Source: Enterococcus pingfangensis (lineage in GTDB: Bacteria > Bacillota > Bacilli > Lactobacillales > Enterococcaceae). Taken from it: a stretch of 45,747 nt of DNA. Shown here piece after piece: positions 1 through 7,784 of the stretch. The DNA is taken from the NCBI RefSeq assembly GCF_005405205.1, contig NZ_BJDP01000013.1, forward strand, positions 1-45,747, in the 5' to 3' direction. The number at the start of each line of letters is the position of its first letter. The stretch's first letter is position 1. The translations under genes were made by a program, and so were the position numbers. The notes beneath the pieces were generated by a model. The model was not told the origin of the DNA, did not search any database, and worked only from the letters and a program-made list of their open reading frames with translations.

Positions 1-2
1 AC

Positions 3-76
3 GCACCCGTAGCTCAATTGGATAGAGTACTTGACTACGAATCAAGGGGTTAGAGGTTCGAGTCCTCTCGGGTGCA
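3..76 (+). tRNA. tRNA-Arg (anticodon ACG)
   Basis: Full cloverleaf of 74 nt: acceptor GCACCCG pairs with CGGGTGC, and the anticodon loop CTACGAA gives ACG. The discriminator is A and no CCA is encoded. It is the first gene of a 19-gene tRNA cluster that is probably cut by the window edge. Confidence 0.96.
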
Positions 77-79
77 TTT

Positions 80-153
80 CGGGAAGTAGCTCAGCTTGGT
101 AGAGTACTTGGTTTGGGACCAAGGTGTCGCAGGTTCGAATCCTGTCTTCCCGA
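80..153 (+). tRNA. tRNA-Pro (anticodon TGG)
   Basis: A 74-nt cloverleaf with acceptor CGGGAAG/CTTCCCG, anticodon stem CTTGG/CCAAG and loop TTTGGGA giving TGG. It starts three bases after tRNA-Arg. No 3' CCA is encoded. Confidence 0.96.
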
Positions 154-168
154 TAGAAACAAAATTAT

Positions 169-241
169 GGGGCCTTAGCTCAGCTGGGAGAGCGCCTGCT
201 TTGCACGCAGGAGGTCAGCGGTTCGATCCCGCTAGGCTCCA
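169..241 (+). tRNA. tRNA-Ala (anticodon TGC)
   Basis: A 73-nt cloverleaf with acceptor GGGGCCT/AGGCTCC (one G-T pair) and anticodon stem CCTGC/GCAGG around TTTGCAC, reading TGC. Discriminator A, no encoded CCA. Confidence 0.96.
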
Positions 242-254
242 TTTTTATTAATAA

Positions 255-328
255 CGCGGTGTAGCTCAGCTGGCTAGAGCGTCCGGTTCATACCCGGGAG
301 GTCGGGGGTTCGATCCCCTCCGCCGCGA
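255..328 (+). tRNA. tRNA-Met elongator (anticodon CAT)
   Basis: A 74-nt cloverleaf with CAT in the loop TTCATAC and a fully paired acceptor stem that starts C1-G72, so it is not the initiator. It resembles the elongator tRNA-Met of Bacillus and Mycoplasma from memory. Three CAT-type tRNAs occur in the cluster, and the assignment between Met and lysidine-Ile rests on this resemblance. Confidence 0.88.
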
Positions 329-342
329 TTTTATTCGAGCCA

Positions 343-416
343 GGACCTTTAGCTCAGTTGGTTAGAGCAGACGGCTCATAACCGTCCGGTCGTAGGTTCG
401 AGTCCTACAAGGTCCA
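343..416 (+). tRNA. tRNA-Ile2 (anticodon CAT, expected lysidine-modified)
   Basis: A 74-nt cloverleaf with acceptor GGACCTT/AAGGTCC and loop CTCATAA. By resemblance to the minor tRNA-Ile(CAT) of Bacillus and Mycoplasma this is the tRNA that TilS converts to read AUA. A second elongator Met tRNA is the alternative. Discriminator A, no encoded CCA. Confidence 0.8.
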
Positions 417-431
417 TAGTGACTCTTTTGT

Positions 432-521
432 GGAGGATTACCCAAGTCCGGCTGAAGGGAACGGTCTTGAAAACCGTCAGGCGGGTAAAACCGTGCAAGG
501 GTTCGAATCCCTTATCCTCCT
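432..521 (+). tRNA. tRNA-Ser (anticodon TGA), copy 1
   Basis: A 90-nt tRNA with the long variable arm of serine tRNAs; anticodon stem ACGGT/ACCGT around CTTGAAA gives TGA. Acceptor GGAGGAT/ATCCTCC is fully paired, and the next base is T, whereas the Ser(GCT) gene of this cluster has G. First gene of a duplicated block. Confidence 0.95.
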
Positions 522-536
522 TTTTAATATTATTAT

Positions 537-610
<74 letters not shown>

Positions 611-628
611 TTAAAAACTAAAAATTAC

Positions 629-701
629 GGTTCCGTGGTGTAGGGGTTAACATGCCTGCCTGTCACGCAGGAGATCGCGGGTTCAAATCCCGTCGGGACC
701 G
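629..701 (+). tRNA. tRNA-Asp (anticodon GTC), copy 1
   Basis: A 73-nt cloverleaf with acceptor GGTTCCG/CGGGACC, anticodon GTC in CTGTCAC, and discriminator G as expected for Asp. Identical copy at 1157-1229. Confidence 0.96.
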
Positions 702-705
702 CCAT

Positions 706-776
706 GCGGGTGTAGTTTAGTGGTAAAACCACAGCCTTCCAAGCTGTTGTCGCGAGTTCGATTCTCGTCACCCGCT
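706..776 (+). tRNA. tRNA-Gly (anticodon TCC), copy 1
   Basis: A 71-nt cloverleaf with acceptor GCGGGTG/CACCCGC, anticodon stem ACAGC/GCTGT around CTTCCAA (TCC), and discriminator T. Identical copy at 1322-1392. Confidence 0.96.
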
Positions 777-790
777 TTAGTTTTTAAGAA

Positions 791-864
<74 letters not shown>

Positions 865-874
865 TTAAAATTAT

Positions 875-946
875 GGCCCGTTGGTCAAGCGGTTAAGACA
901 CCGCCCTTTCACGGCGGTAACACGGGTTCGAGTCCCGTACGGGTCA
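875..946 (+). tRNA. tRNA-Glu (anticodon TTC), copy 1
   Basis: A 72-nt cloverleaf with acceptor GGCCCGT/ACGGGTC, anticodon stem CCGCC/GGCGG around CTTTCAC (TTC), and discriminator A. Identical copy at 1607-1678. Confidence 0.96.
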
Positions 947-959
947 TTATTTTTTATTT

Positions 960-1049
960 GGAGGATTACCCAAGTCCGGCTGAAGGGAACGGTCTTGAAA
1001 ACCGTCAGGCGGGTAAAACCGTGCAAGGGTTCGAATCCCTTATCCTCCT
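960..1049 (+). tRNA. tRNA-Ser (anticodon TGA), copy 2
   Basis: Identical over all 90 nt to the gene at 432-521. It opens the second copy of the duplicated block; the spacer that follows differs from its partner by one base (AATACTATT against AATATTATT). Confidence 0.95.
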
Positions 1050-1064
1050 TTTTAATACTATTAT

Positions 1065-1138
<74 letters not shown>

Positions 1139-1156
1139 TTAAAAACTAAAAATTAC

Positions 1157-1229
1157 GGTTCCGTGGTGTAGGGGTTAACATGCCTGCCTGTCACGCAGGA
1201 GATCGCGGGTTCAAATCCCGTCGGGACCG
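1157..1229 (+). tRNA. tRNA-Asp (anticodon GTC), copy 2
   Basis: Identical to the gene at 629-701. Directly after it the two duplicated blocks diverge: copy 1 continues to tRNA-Gly, copy 2 to tRNA-Phe. Confidence 0.96.
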
Positions 1230-1234
1230 TTTCT

Positions 1235-1307
1235 GGCTCGGTAGCTCAGTTGGTAGAGCAATGGATTGAAGCTCCATGTGTCGGCAGTTCGATTCTGTCC
1301 CGCGCCA
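1235..1307 (+). tRNA. tRNA-Phe (anticodon GAA)
   Basis: A 73-nt cloverleaf with anticodon stem ATGGA/TCCAT around TTGAAGC (GAA). The acceptor GGCTCGG/CCGCGCC has one T-C mismatch at pairs 4-69; all other arms pair. It has no partner in the first block. Confidence 0.93.
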
Positions 1308-1321
1308 TTAATAGCTTGTTT

Positions 1322-1392
1322 GCGGGTGTAGTTTAGTGGTAAAACCACAGCCTTCCAAGCTGTTGTCGCGAGTTCGATTCTCGTCACCCGCT
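1322..1392 (+). tRNA. tRNA-Gly (anticodon TCC), copy 2
   Basis: Identical to the gene at 706-776. The following 14-base spacer matches copy 1 except for one base (AAGAG against AAGAA). Confidence 0.96.
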
Positions 1393-1406
1393 TTAGTTTT
1401 TAAGAG

Positions 1407-1480
<74 letters not shown>

Positions 1481-1504
1481 TTAGAAATATATTTTTGGTT
1501 TTTT

Positions 1505-1592
1505 GGGGAAGTACTCAAGTGGCTGAAGAGGCGCCCCTGCTAAGGGTGTAGGTCGGGAAACCGGCGCGAGGGTTCAAATCCCTCCTTCTCCG
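1505..1592 (+). tRNA. tRNA-Ser (anticodon GCT)
   Basis: An 88-nt tRNA with a long variable arm, acceptor GGGGAAG/CTTCTCC and the usual serine discriminator G. Anticodon stem CGCCC/GGGTG around CTGCTAA reads GCT. Single copy in the window. Confidence 0.95.
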
Positions 1593-1606
1593 TTTTTTAT
1601 TGTTAT

Positions 1607-1678
1607 GGCCCGTTGGTCAAGCGGTTAAGACACCGCCCTTTCACGGCGGTAACACGGGTTCGAGTCCCGTACGGGTCA
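1607..1678 (+). tRNA. tRNA-Glu (anticodon TTC), copy 2
   Basis: Identical to the gene at 875-946. Last tRNA of the cluster, five bases before the terminator stem. Confidence 0.96.
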
Positions 1679-1682
1679 TCCT

Positions 1683-1710
1683 GAGACGTTTAAAAACGTC
1701 TCTTTTTTTT
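1683..1710 (+). terminator. Terminator of the tRNA cluster
   Basis: GAGACG (1683-1688) pairs with CGTCTC (1697-1702), extended by TTT/AAA, and is followed by eight T. It closes the tRNA transcript before the metK promoter. Confidence 0.9.
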
Positions 1711-1782
1711 TGTTTTTAGAATGTTTTTGTAAATTACTACTTTTCTTTAAAAAATTATTAGTAACAGGTGGTATTTTTCTGT

Positions 1783-1788
1783 TATAAT
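1783..1788 (+). promoter_or_regulatory. metK promoter -10 box
   Basis: A perfect TATAAT lies about 7 bases before the first base of the SMK leader helix at 1795. The -35 region is poor; the best reading is TTAGTA at 1758-1763, spaced too far. Confidence 0.65.
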
Positions 1789-1794
1789 CGAGTC

Positions 1795-1862
1795 GTTGCA
1801 AGTTCCCGATAGGCTCTGGAAGCCCAGAGATTCCTTGTAACCGAATAAAATTTAGGGGGAAT
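1795..1862 (+). promoter_or_regulatory. SMK box (SAM-III riboswitch) of metK
   Basis: Matches the SMK box known from enterococcal and streptococcal metK leaders. GTTGCAAG (1795-1802) can pair with CTTGTAAC (1834-1841), the SAM-free form. Alternatively GTTCCC (1802-1807) pairs with the ribosome site GGGGAAT (about 1856-1862), the SAM-bound form that blocks translation. The third helix is CTCTGG/CCAGAG (1814-1819/1824-1829) and AGG/CCT closes the middle helix. Control is therefore translational feedback by SAM. Family knowledge plus visible pairings; ligand binding itself is inferred. Confidence 0.92.
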
Positions 1863-1869
1863 ATTTATA

Positions 1870-3060
1870 ATGGAAGAACGTCGTTTATTTACATCTGAAT
1901 CTGTTTCAGAAGGACATCCGGATAAGGTTGCTGATCAAATCAGTGATGCAATTTTGGATGCGATTTTAGAAAAGGATCCAAAAGCCAGAGTTGCTTGCGA
2001 AACATCTGTAACAACTGGGCTTGTTTTAGTTTTTGGAGAAATATCTACTTCAGCGTATGTAGATATCCAAAAAGTAGTACGTCAAACAATTAAAAGAATT
2101 GGTTATACTGATTCAAAATTTGGTTTTGATGGGGATAATGTTGCTGTTTTAGTCGCAATCGATGAACAATCACCAGATATTGCTCAAGGTGTGGACGATG
2201 CCTTAGAGACTCGCGGTAAAGAAGATTCATTCGATGATATCGGTGCTGGAGACCAAGGTCTTATGTTTGGTTTTGCGGTGAACGAGACACCTGAATTGAT
2301 GCCGTTACCTATTTCATTGAGTCATCACTTAGTCAAACGCTTAGCGGATTTACGCAAGTCTGGAGAAGTTGCTTATTTTGGACCAGATGCAAAATCACAA
2401 GTAACAGTAGAGTATGATGAAAATGGAAAACCGTTGCGAGTGGACACAGTCGTGATCAGTACTCAACACAACGATCAAGTTGAAAATGAGACGATTCAAA
2501 AAGATGTAATGGAAAAAGTGATCAAACACGAAATTCCTGCAGAGTTACTAGATGAACAGACAAAGTATTTTATCAATCCAACTGGCCGTTTTGTAATCGG
2601 CGGACCTCAAGGGGATGCTGGTTTGACTGGACGGAAAATTATCGTTGATACTTACGGTGGTTATTCACGTCATGGTGGCGGTGCTTTTTCTGGTAAGGAT
2701 GCGACGAAAGTTGACCGTTCAGCTTCTTATGCGGCACGTTACATTGCGAAAAATATCGTAGCTGCCGGTTTAGCTGAAAAAGTTGAAGTCCAACTGGCCT
2801 ATGCAATCGGCGTAGCACAACCAGTTTCTATTTCAGTCAATACATTCGGTACAGCAAAAGTTTCTGAAGAAGCATTGATTGGTGCGATTCGCGAAAACTT
2901 TGATTTGCGTCCAGCGGGTATTATTGAAATGCTCGATTTATTACGTCCGATTTATAGCGATACAGCTGCGTATGGTCATTTTGGCCGGACAGATATCGAT
3001 TTAACTTGGGAGCATACCGATAAAGTTGCTGCGTTGAAAAAAAGTTTGAATTTAGGATAA
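1870..3060 (+). CDS. metK: S-adenosylmethionine synthetase MetK
   Basis: Makes SAM from methionine and ATP in the cytosol, releasing phosphate and diphosphate. The 396 residues match the family length. Visible family motifs are [17 protein letters not shown] near the N terminus, [12 protein letters not shown] near residues 116-127 (ATP site), and GGGAFSGKD around residues 271-279 (phosphate-binding loop). The ATG follows the ribosome site AGGGGGA, which is part of the SMK riboswitch, so translation should fall when SAM is plentiful. Monocistronic: a tRNA terminator lies upstream and its own terminator follows. SAM made here feeds MtnN (41887) and LuxS (20092), also in this window. Confidence 0.98.
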   Translation: MEERRLFTSESVSEGHPDKVADQISDAILDAILEKDPKARVACETSVTTGLVLVFGEISTSAYVDIQKVVRQTIKRIGYTDSKFGFDGDNVAVLVAIDEQSPDIAQGVDDALETRGKEDSFDDIGAGDQGLMFGFAVNETPELMPLPISLSHHLVKRLADLRKSGEVAYFGPDAKSQVTVEYDENGKPLRVDTVVISTQHNDQVENETIQKDVMEKVIKHEIPAELLDEQTKYFINPTGRFVIGGPQGDAGLTGRKIIVDTYGGYSRHGGGAFSGKDATKVDRSASYAARYIAKNIVAAGLAEKVEVQLAYAIGVAQPVSISVNTFGTAKVSEEALIGAIRENFDLRPAGIIEMLDLLRPIYSDTAAYGHFGRTDIDLTWEHTDKVAALKKSLNLG

Positions 3061-3093
3061 ATCGTACAGACATAAATTATTTATGGAGTTCAC

Positions 3094-3137
3094 GAGGCGG
3101 TTTCGATTGGTCTTTGATCAATGGGACCGTCTCTTTT
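3094..3137 (+). terminator. metK terminator
   Basis: GAGGCGGT (3094-3101) pairs with ACCGTCTC (3126-3133), with an inner GATTG/CAAT helix and a T run after it. Stem with one G-T pair. Confidence 0.82.
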
Positions 3138-3182
3138 TGTTAGTTTGATTTATGCAGATCAGATAGGAATTTGGAGGGGAAA

Positions 3183-4661
3183 ATGAAGCGGAAAACAAAT
3201 GTGAAAGTTGTGACTGCCGGAATTTTTATCGCGACATTCATGTCAGCGATTGAAGGAACAATCGTGACGACTGCCATGCCGACGATCGTGGGCAGTTTAC
3301 ATGGGATCGAGATTATGAATTGGGTCTTTTCTATTTATTTACTGACCAATGCTATGATCACACCAATCTATGGCAAGTTAGCCGACAAAATTGGGAGGAA
3401 ACCAATTTTTATTGTTGGGATTTTATTGTTCGTATTAGGTTCTGCGTTGTGTGGAATGTCCAATGAGATGTTGACGTTGATCATTGCTCGCGCGATTCAA
3501 GGGATTGGTGCGGGAGCAATCATGCCGGTCTCATTAACGATTATTGCGGATCTCTATGATCTTGAAAAACGAGCGAAAGTTTTGGGTCTGACGAGTGCTG
3601 CTTGGGGAATCGCGAGTGTCTTTGGTCCATTGGCTGGTGGGCTGATCGTGGATACAGTCGGCTGGCATTGGATTTTCTTTATCAATGTACCGATTGGCTT
3701 AGGCTTGATCGGTTTATTGCAGTATTTTTTTGTGGAAGAAAAGAAAAGCCATCAAGCTAAAAAGATGGATATTTTAGGCAGTTTATTTTTAATGTTGACG
3801 TTATTAAGTTTGCTATTAGGGTTTCAATTGTTAGGTGATGAAGGTCTGTCATTGTCGGTAGGAGCGTTATTCATTGCGAGTGTTCTTTCGTTAGTCTTTT
3901 TCATCCAAACAGAAAAAAGAGCGGTTGATCCGGTGATAAACTTAAAATTATTCAGCAATCAAACTTTTGCCAGTGTGAATATCGTCGCGGCGTTAATCAG
4001 CGGTTTTTTGATGGGACTAGATGTTTATATCCCGATGTGGATGCAAGGTGTTTTAGGCAAGCCAGCGGGGGTAGGCGGCTTAGTTTTAGCACCGATGTCG
4101 ATCGTCTGGATGTACGGGTCTTTCTTATCAGGTCGTCTGTTGCGTAAGTATTCTGTTAAATGGATCTTGATAGTTGGATTGGCTATCATTTTATTAGGTG
4201 GCGGAACATTGCTAGCCTTACCACAACAAAGTCCATTTTGGTTGTTCTTCATCATTACGGGCGCATTAGGTGTCGGTTACGGGCTGTCTATCACAACAAC
4301 GACAGTGGAGGCGCAAGCCAGTGTACCAAAAGAAGAAATCGGTGTCGCGACTTCATTTAATACGTTATCGCGGACGATTGGGCAAACAGTCATGGTCGCA
4401 CTTTTTGGAATCATTTTGAATGTTGCTAACAGCCGCCAGTTAATAAAAGCGGGGATCACTGATCTTGATATCATGAATCGTTTGATCAATCCGCATACAG
4501 CGATCCAAATTGAGTTGGAACTGCGGATAAAATTGCATAAAATTCTTTTTGACAGCTTGCATTGGGTCTATTTGGCAGGGCTGTTGCTGATTATTTTTGC
4601 ACTGATTTTTAGTTTTATGGTTGGGAAACCAGCTAGACGTGTTAAACTAAATGAAGAATAA
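3183..4661 (+). CDS. MFS multidrug exporter, DHA2 (14-helix) type
   Basis: A 492-residue integral membrane protein of the major facilitator superfamily. The length, about 14 hydrophobic stretches, and the early GTIVTTAMPTIVGSL stretch point to the drug:H+ antiporter-2 (EmrB/QacA-like) branch. LADKIGRKPIF, around residues 61-71, is the family's loop 2-3 motif. The ATG at 3183 is chosen over an in-frame TTG at 3171 because GGAGGGG (3173-3179) lies just before it. It is followed after 21 bases by the esterase gene and is likely co-transcribed with it. The exported substrate cannot be told from sequence. Confidence 0.88.
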   Translation: MKRKTNVKVVTAGIFIATFMSAIEGTIVTTAMPTIVGSLHGIEIMNWVFSIYLLTNAMITPIYGKLADKIGRKPIFIVGILLFVLGSALCGMSNEMLTLIIARAIQGIGAGAIMPVSLTIIADLYDLEKRAKVLGLTSAAWGIASVFGPLAGGLIVDTVGWHWIFFINVPIGLGLIGLLQYFFVEEKKSHQAKKMDILGSLFLMLTLLSLLLGFQLLGDEGLSLSVGALFIASVLSLVFFIQTEKRAVDPVINLKLFSNQTFASVNIVAALISGFLMGLDVYIPMWMQGVLGKPAGVGGLVLAPMSIVWMYGSFLSGRLLRKYSVKWILIVGLAIILLGGGTLLALPQQSPFWLFFIITGALGVGYGLSITTTTVEAQASVPKEEIGVATSFNTLSRTIGQTVMVALFGIILNVANSRQLIKAGITDLDIMNRLINPHTAIQIELELRIKLHKILFDSLHWVYLAGLLLIIFALIFSFMVGKPARRVKLNEE

Positions 4662-4682
4662 GGAACTGGAGGCTTTAGCTGA

Positions 4683-5471
4683 ATGGCTTTTTTACAGGTA
4701 AATGTCTATTCAAACATTTTACAAATGGAAGTAATGCTGAACGTAATCTTGCCGCAAACGACACATAAAAAAATCGGGACAGCGACGACTGGTGCGGCAG
4801 AAGATGTTTCTGTCTTGTATTTATTACATGGGATGGGCGGCAATCATAGTGTTTGGGAACGGCGGACGTCGATCGAGCGCTATGTTGCAGAGTATCAGAT
4901 GGCGGTAGTGATGCCTTCGACAGATCTTGGTTTTTATACGAACACAACTTATGATATGAATTATTGGACGTTTGTTTCTGAAGAACTCCCTGAAATCGTC
5001 CATGAACTCTTCCCGCAGATCACTGACAAACGGGAAAAGACGTTTGCTGCAGGACTATCGATGGGCGGTTATGGCGCGTTGAAATTAGGGTTAGCAAAGT
5101 CAGAAAATTTTGCGGCGGTCGCTTCTTTGTCAGGAGCAGTTGTTTTGAATGATGTGAAGAGTCTGTTGGCAGTGCGCAACGAGGCGTATTGGCAAGGGAT
5201 CTTTGGACCGTTGGAACAGATTCAAGGTTCAGAAAATGATCCGCTTTATTTGTTGGAAGAATTGGTGAGCAGTCAAAAACCTGCTCCGCGCTTTTTCTTA
5301 ACTTGCGGGACAGAAGATGAACTGTATCCGGCCAGTCAATATATGGCGCATAAACTGAAAAAAAAAAAGCTAGACGTGACTTTTGAAGAGGGACCGGGAA
5401 AACATGATTGGGTATTTTGGGATACTTGGGTCAAACGTGTTTTAGAATGGTTCAATGAAAAGAGCGACTGA
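4683..5471 (+). CDS. Esterase D / tributyrin-esterase family hydrolase (EstA-like)
   Basis: An alpha/beta hydrolase of 262 residues in the S-formylglutathione hydrolase/EstA group, acting on short acyl esters in the cytosol. LLHGMGGNHSVW (residues 48-59) carries the oxyanion region and GLSMGG holds the nucleophile Ser126. The acid is probably the Asp of CGTEDELYP and the base the His of GKHDW near the C terminus. No signal peptide. It lies 21 bases after the MFS gene. Its stop codon is inside the stem of a terminator shared with the convergent ytqB. Natural substrate unknown. Confidence 0.86.
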   Translation: MAFLQVNVYSNILQMEVMLNVILPQTTHKKIGTATTGAAEDVSVLYLLHGMGGNHSVWERRTSIERYVAEYQMAVVMPSTDLGFYTNTTYDMNYWTFVSEELPEIVHELFPQITDKREKTFAAGLSMGGYGALKLGLAKSENFAAVASLSGAVVLNDVKSLLAVRNEAYWQGIFGPLEQIQGSENDPLYLLEELVSSQKPAPRFFLTCGTEDELYPASQYMAHKLKKKKLDVTFEEGPGKHDWVFWDTWVKRVLEWFNEKSD

Positions 5472-5492
5472 TCAATCAGTCGCTCTTTTTTT
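5462..5492. terminator. Bidirectional terminator between estA-like gene and ytqB
   Basis: A perfect 10-bp stem GAGCGACTGA/TCAGTCGCTC with loop TCAA. On the plus strand it is followed by seven T; on the minus strand by four T. The stop codons of both convergent genes (5469-5471 plus, 5476-5478 minus) lie in the stem arms. Confidence 0.92.
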
Positions 5493-6039
5493 CTACGCAC
5501 AATAAAATCGGCGGATTATTTTTTTGGTTGATGAATTGATAATTCAAGACACTGAAGGTTTCTTGCGGCAAGTCTTGGCAGAAATGCAAAACGTCATTTT
5601 TTTCGGCTTCACCGCCAGCATGCCCATAATAGATCACAAGGATCATTCGTCCGCCGATCGTTAAGCGTTCTAAGATCGCCTGCATCGCTTGTTTTGTTGT
5701 TTCAGGCAATGTGATGATCTGTTTGTCGCCCTTTGGCAAATAACCGAGATTGAAAATTGCTGCTCGGATCGGTTGTTTGGCTGAAATTTTTTCAGCGATC
5801 GTTTCGTGACCGGCAAGATACAAGGTAGTGCGATCTCTATAGTCGGCTAATTTTTCGCGAGTATTCTGGACGGCTTGTTCTTGGATATCAAAGGCTGACA
5901 CATGACCGGTCGCTCCAACGAGTTTCGCCAAAAATAAAGTATCATTGCCATTGCCCATCGTTGCATCGATCACATGATCGCCAGCCGTCACTACTTCTTC
6001 CAACAGTTGGTGACTAAAGCGTAAGGCTGTCAGCAGCAT
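5476..6039 (-). CDS. mnmM: tRNA wobble-uridine methyltransferase MnmM (YtqB family)
   Basis: A 187-residue class I SAM-dependent methyltransferase of the YtqB family (older name: putative rRNA methylase). The SAM-binding motif is IDATMGNGNDT near residue 24, and NLGYLPKGD is a second conserved family stretch. In Bacillus the homologue methylates 5-aminomethyl-(2-thio)uridine at the tRNA wobble position. The ATG at 6039 is preferred over one at 6084 because AAAGGA stands 9 bases before it and the protein then starts at the usual MLLTALRFSH. It overlaps the end of ytqA by 26 bases, so the two are translated together; ytqA is thought to supply the previous step. Confidence 0.88.
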   Translation of the reverse strand: MLLTALRFSHQLLEEVVTAGDHVIDATMGNGNDTLFLAKLVGATGHVSAFDIQEQAVQNTREKLADYRDRTTLYLAGHETIAEKISAKQPIRAAIFNLGYLPKGDKQIITLPETTKQAMQAILERLTIGGRMILVIYYGHAGGEAEKNDVLHFCQDLPQETFSVLNYQFINQKNNPPILLCVEKKSD

Positions 6040-6994
6040 AGCCAAAGTCCTTTCGCAAAGCAAATTTTCCTTGATACGAGTCACGTTGGATCAGTTCTTG
6101 ATCGATCGCGTTCAAGACTTCCCATTTTTTCAAACTCCACATCGGTCCAATCAATGAATCCCACGGCGCGTCGCCAGTCAGCCGATGGATGATGATCTCT
6201 TGCGGAATCATTTCCAGTTGATCGCAGATGACTGAGACATAATCGGCTTTACTCATTAACTGCAGCCGACCTTCGGCATAGTCGCGCAACATTTTTGTAT
6301 TGCGCATCAAGTGAAGAAGATGAAGCTTGATACCTTGCACATCGGAATCCAAGATTGTCCGGCGTACGTTTTCCCGCATCATCTCTAATGTTTCTCCCGG
6401 CAACCCATTGATCAAATGAGTACAGACATGGATGTCGTGTTTCCGCAAGCGTGCCACGGCATCTACATAAGTTGGGTAATCGTGGGCGCGGTTAATGCTT
6501 GCACTCGTCGATTCATAAGTCGTTTGTAAACCTAATTCTACCCAAAGATACAAACGCTGATTAAGTTCGGCTAAATAATCGACAACTTCCGGCGGCAAAC
6601 AATCAGGCCGAGTGCCAATCGATAAGCCGACTACGCCGGGCAGATTGACGACTTGTTCAAAACGTTCGCGAATGACTTCGACCGGCGCGTGCGTATTAGT
6701 AAAGTTTTGGAAATAAACGATGTATTGTTCCACATGGGGCCATTTTTGATGCATCATGTCGATCTCTTTTTGAAACTGTAAAGGCAGCGGATCACTTGGC
6801 GCCACAATCATATCGCCAGAACCAGAGACACTGCAGAAGGTACAGCCGCCATGTGCCACGGTTCCGTCACGATTGGGGCAATCGAAGCCGCCGTCGACAG
6901 GAACTTTAAAAATTTTTCCGCCAAATTCATGGCGCAGCGCATAATTCCATGAATGATAGCGCTTGGTTTTGTCGTCACTATATTGAAAGGTCAT
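6014..6994 (-). CDS. ytqA: Radical SAM protein YtqA (TIGR01212 family)
   Basis: A 326-residue radical SAM enzyme. The cluster-binding cysteines are C39, C51 and C54 (C-x11-C-x2-C, as in Elp3-like proteins) in the stretch around GGFDCPNRDG and GGCTFCS. Recent work in Bacillus ties YtqA to conversion of the wobble side chain before YtqB methylation; I apply that here by homology and by the gene pairing. Start: AGGAG lies 8-12 bases upstream, and the ATGA overlap with the PAP2 gene (6991-6994) indicates translational coupling. Third function in one minus-strand operon PAP2-ytqA-ytqB. Confidence 0.88.
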   Translation of the reverse strand: MTFQYSDDKTKRYHSWNYALRHEFGGKIFKVPVDGGFDCPNRDGTVAHGGCTFCSVSGSGDMIVAPSDPLPLQFQKEIDMMHQKWPHVEQYIVYFQNFTNTHAPVEVIRERFEQVVNLPGVVGLSIGTRPDCLPPEVVDYLAELNQRLYLWVELGLQTTYESTSASINRAHDYPTYVDAVARLRKHDIHVCTHLINGLPGETLEMMRENVRRTILDSDVQGIKLHLLHLMRNTKMLRDYAEGRLQLMSKADYVSVICDQLEMIPQEIIIHRLTGDAPWDSLIGPMWSLKKWEVLNAIDQELIQRDSYQGKFALRKDFGYAADSLTL

Positions 6995-7650
6995 CTGTTT
7001 CTCCTAATCGCTTTTAGATCATAAGCTAATTTTTTCTGTTTGTAATAAGGATAAGTAAAAAGCAGCCAGCTGCTGCCGAAAAACATTCCGCCGAGTACAT
7101 CGCTTGGATAATGGACACCCAGATAAATCCGGCTGATCATGATACTAAAGATCAACAATCCTGCAATGATCTGAGCAATCAATCGCGGCGTTTTTTCTTT
7201 GAAGAACAACGCCATGACAGCAATCAAGGTGCCGTATAACAAAGTACTGGCTGTCGAATGGCCGCTGGGAAAACTAAAGCTGTGTTCAACTACCATATGG
7301 GGCAAAATCGTTGGTCGTTCGCGTTGGAAGAACAGCTTCAGCAGATGGTTGCCGACGCCGCTGACTAACGCCATAGTAGTTACCAGCCACAGTGCGGTGA
7401 TTTTTTGTTTATTGAAATAAAATAAACCAGCGAAAACAAGCGTCAATAAGACGATCGTAGTCAGATTAGCGAATTTTGTCACCCATAAAAAATAGCCATT
7501 CAGTTGCGGATAAAGTTGATGGACTGCCCGAATGATCCCACGGTCAAAACCAGCGAGTGTTTCCGGATAAAAGCGGACGATGTAACAAAGTGCCGCAAAA
7601 AAAAGCAGGGTGAAACTGCCGATCAATTGATAGAGTGATTTATTTTTCAT
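6991..7650 (-). CDS. PAP2-family membrane phosphatase
   Basis: A 219-residue membrane protein with about six hydrophobic segments. The three PAP2 phosphatase motifs are visible: KLFFQRERP, PSGHSTAS and SRIYLGVHYPSDVLGG, with the active histidines in the last two. Such proteins dephosphorylate undecaprenyl diphosphate, phosphatidylglycerophosphate or similar lipids at the outer face of the membrane; which one is not decidable here. It is first in the operon with ytqA and ytqB. The nearest purine-rich site AAAGGA is about 16 bases before the ATG, longer than usual, so translation initiation may be weak. Confidence 0.87.
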   Translation of the reverse strand: MKNKSLYQLIGSFTLLFFAALCYIVRFYPETLAGFDRGIIRAVHQLYPQLNGYFLWVTKFANLTTIVLLTLVFAGLFYFNKQKITALWLVTTMALVSGVGNHLLKLFFQRERPTILPHMVVEHSFSFPSGHSTASTLLYGTLIAVMALFFKEKTPRLIAQIIAGLLIFSIMISRIYLGVHYPSDVLGGMFFGSSWLLFTYPYYKQKKLAYDLKAIRRNR

Positions 7651-7684
7651 TGTTTTGTCTGACTCATCCTTTCTAAACAGAAGT

Positions 7685-7712
7685 ATTATATCATGTTTCA
7701 GCGGCGGGACAA
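7685..7712 (-). promoter_or_regulatory. Promoter of the PAP2-ytqA-ytqB operon
   Basis: On the minus strand TTGTCC (7712-7707), a 16-base spacer, and TATAAT (7690-7685) preceded by TGA, giving an extended -10. The transcript start is expected near 7678, about 28 bases before the ATG. Confidence 0.8.
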
Positions 7713-7743
7713 TTTTTTCCGTGATTTCTTAAAGGGAATTCAA

Positions 7744-7772
7744 TTGAATATTATTTTGGAATCTGCTAAGAT
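7744..7772 (+). promoter_or_regulatory. Promoter of the leuS T-box transcript
   Basis: TTGAAT (7744-7749), a 17-base spacer and TAAGAT (7767-7772). It lies just before the T-box leader and diverges from the PAP2 promoter. Confidence 0.75.
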
Positions 7773-7784
7773 AAAACTACTTTA

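Noticed and set aside
3171-3182. TTG start four codons upstream in the MFS gene
   Set aside because: It would sit on the ribosome site GGAGGGG; the ATG at 3183 is better placed.
7651-7671. Six-codon ORF (MSQTKQ) overlapping the PAP2 start on the minus strand
   Set aside because: Its ATG touches the AAAGGA site, too close for initiation; the long spacing to the PAP2 ATG is noted there instead.
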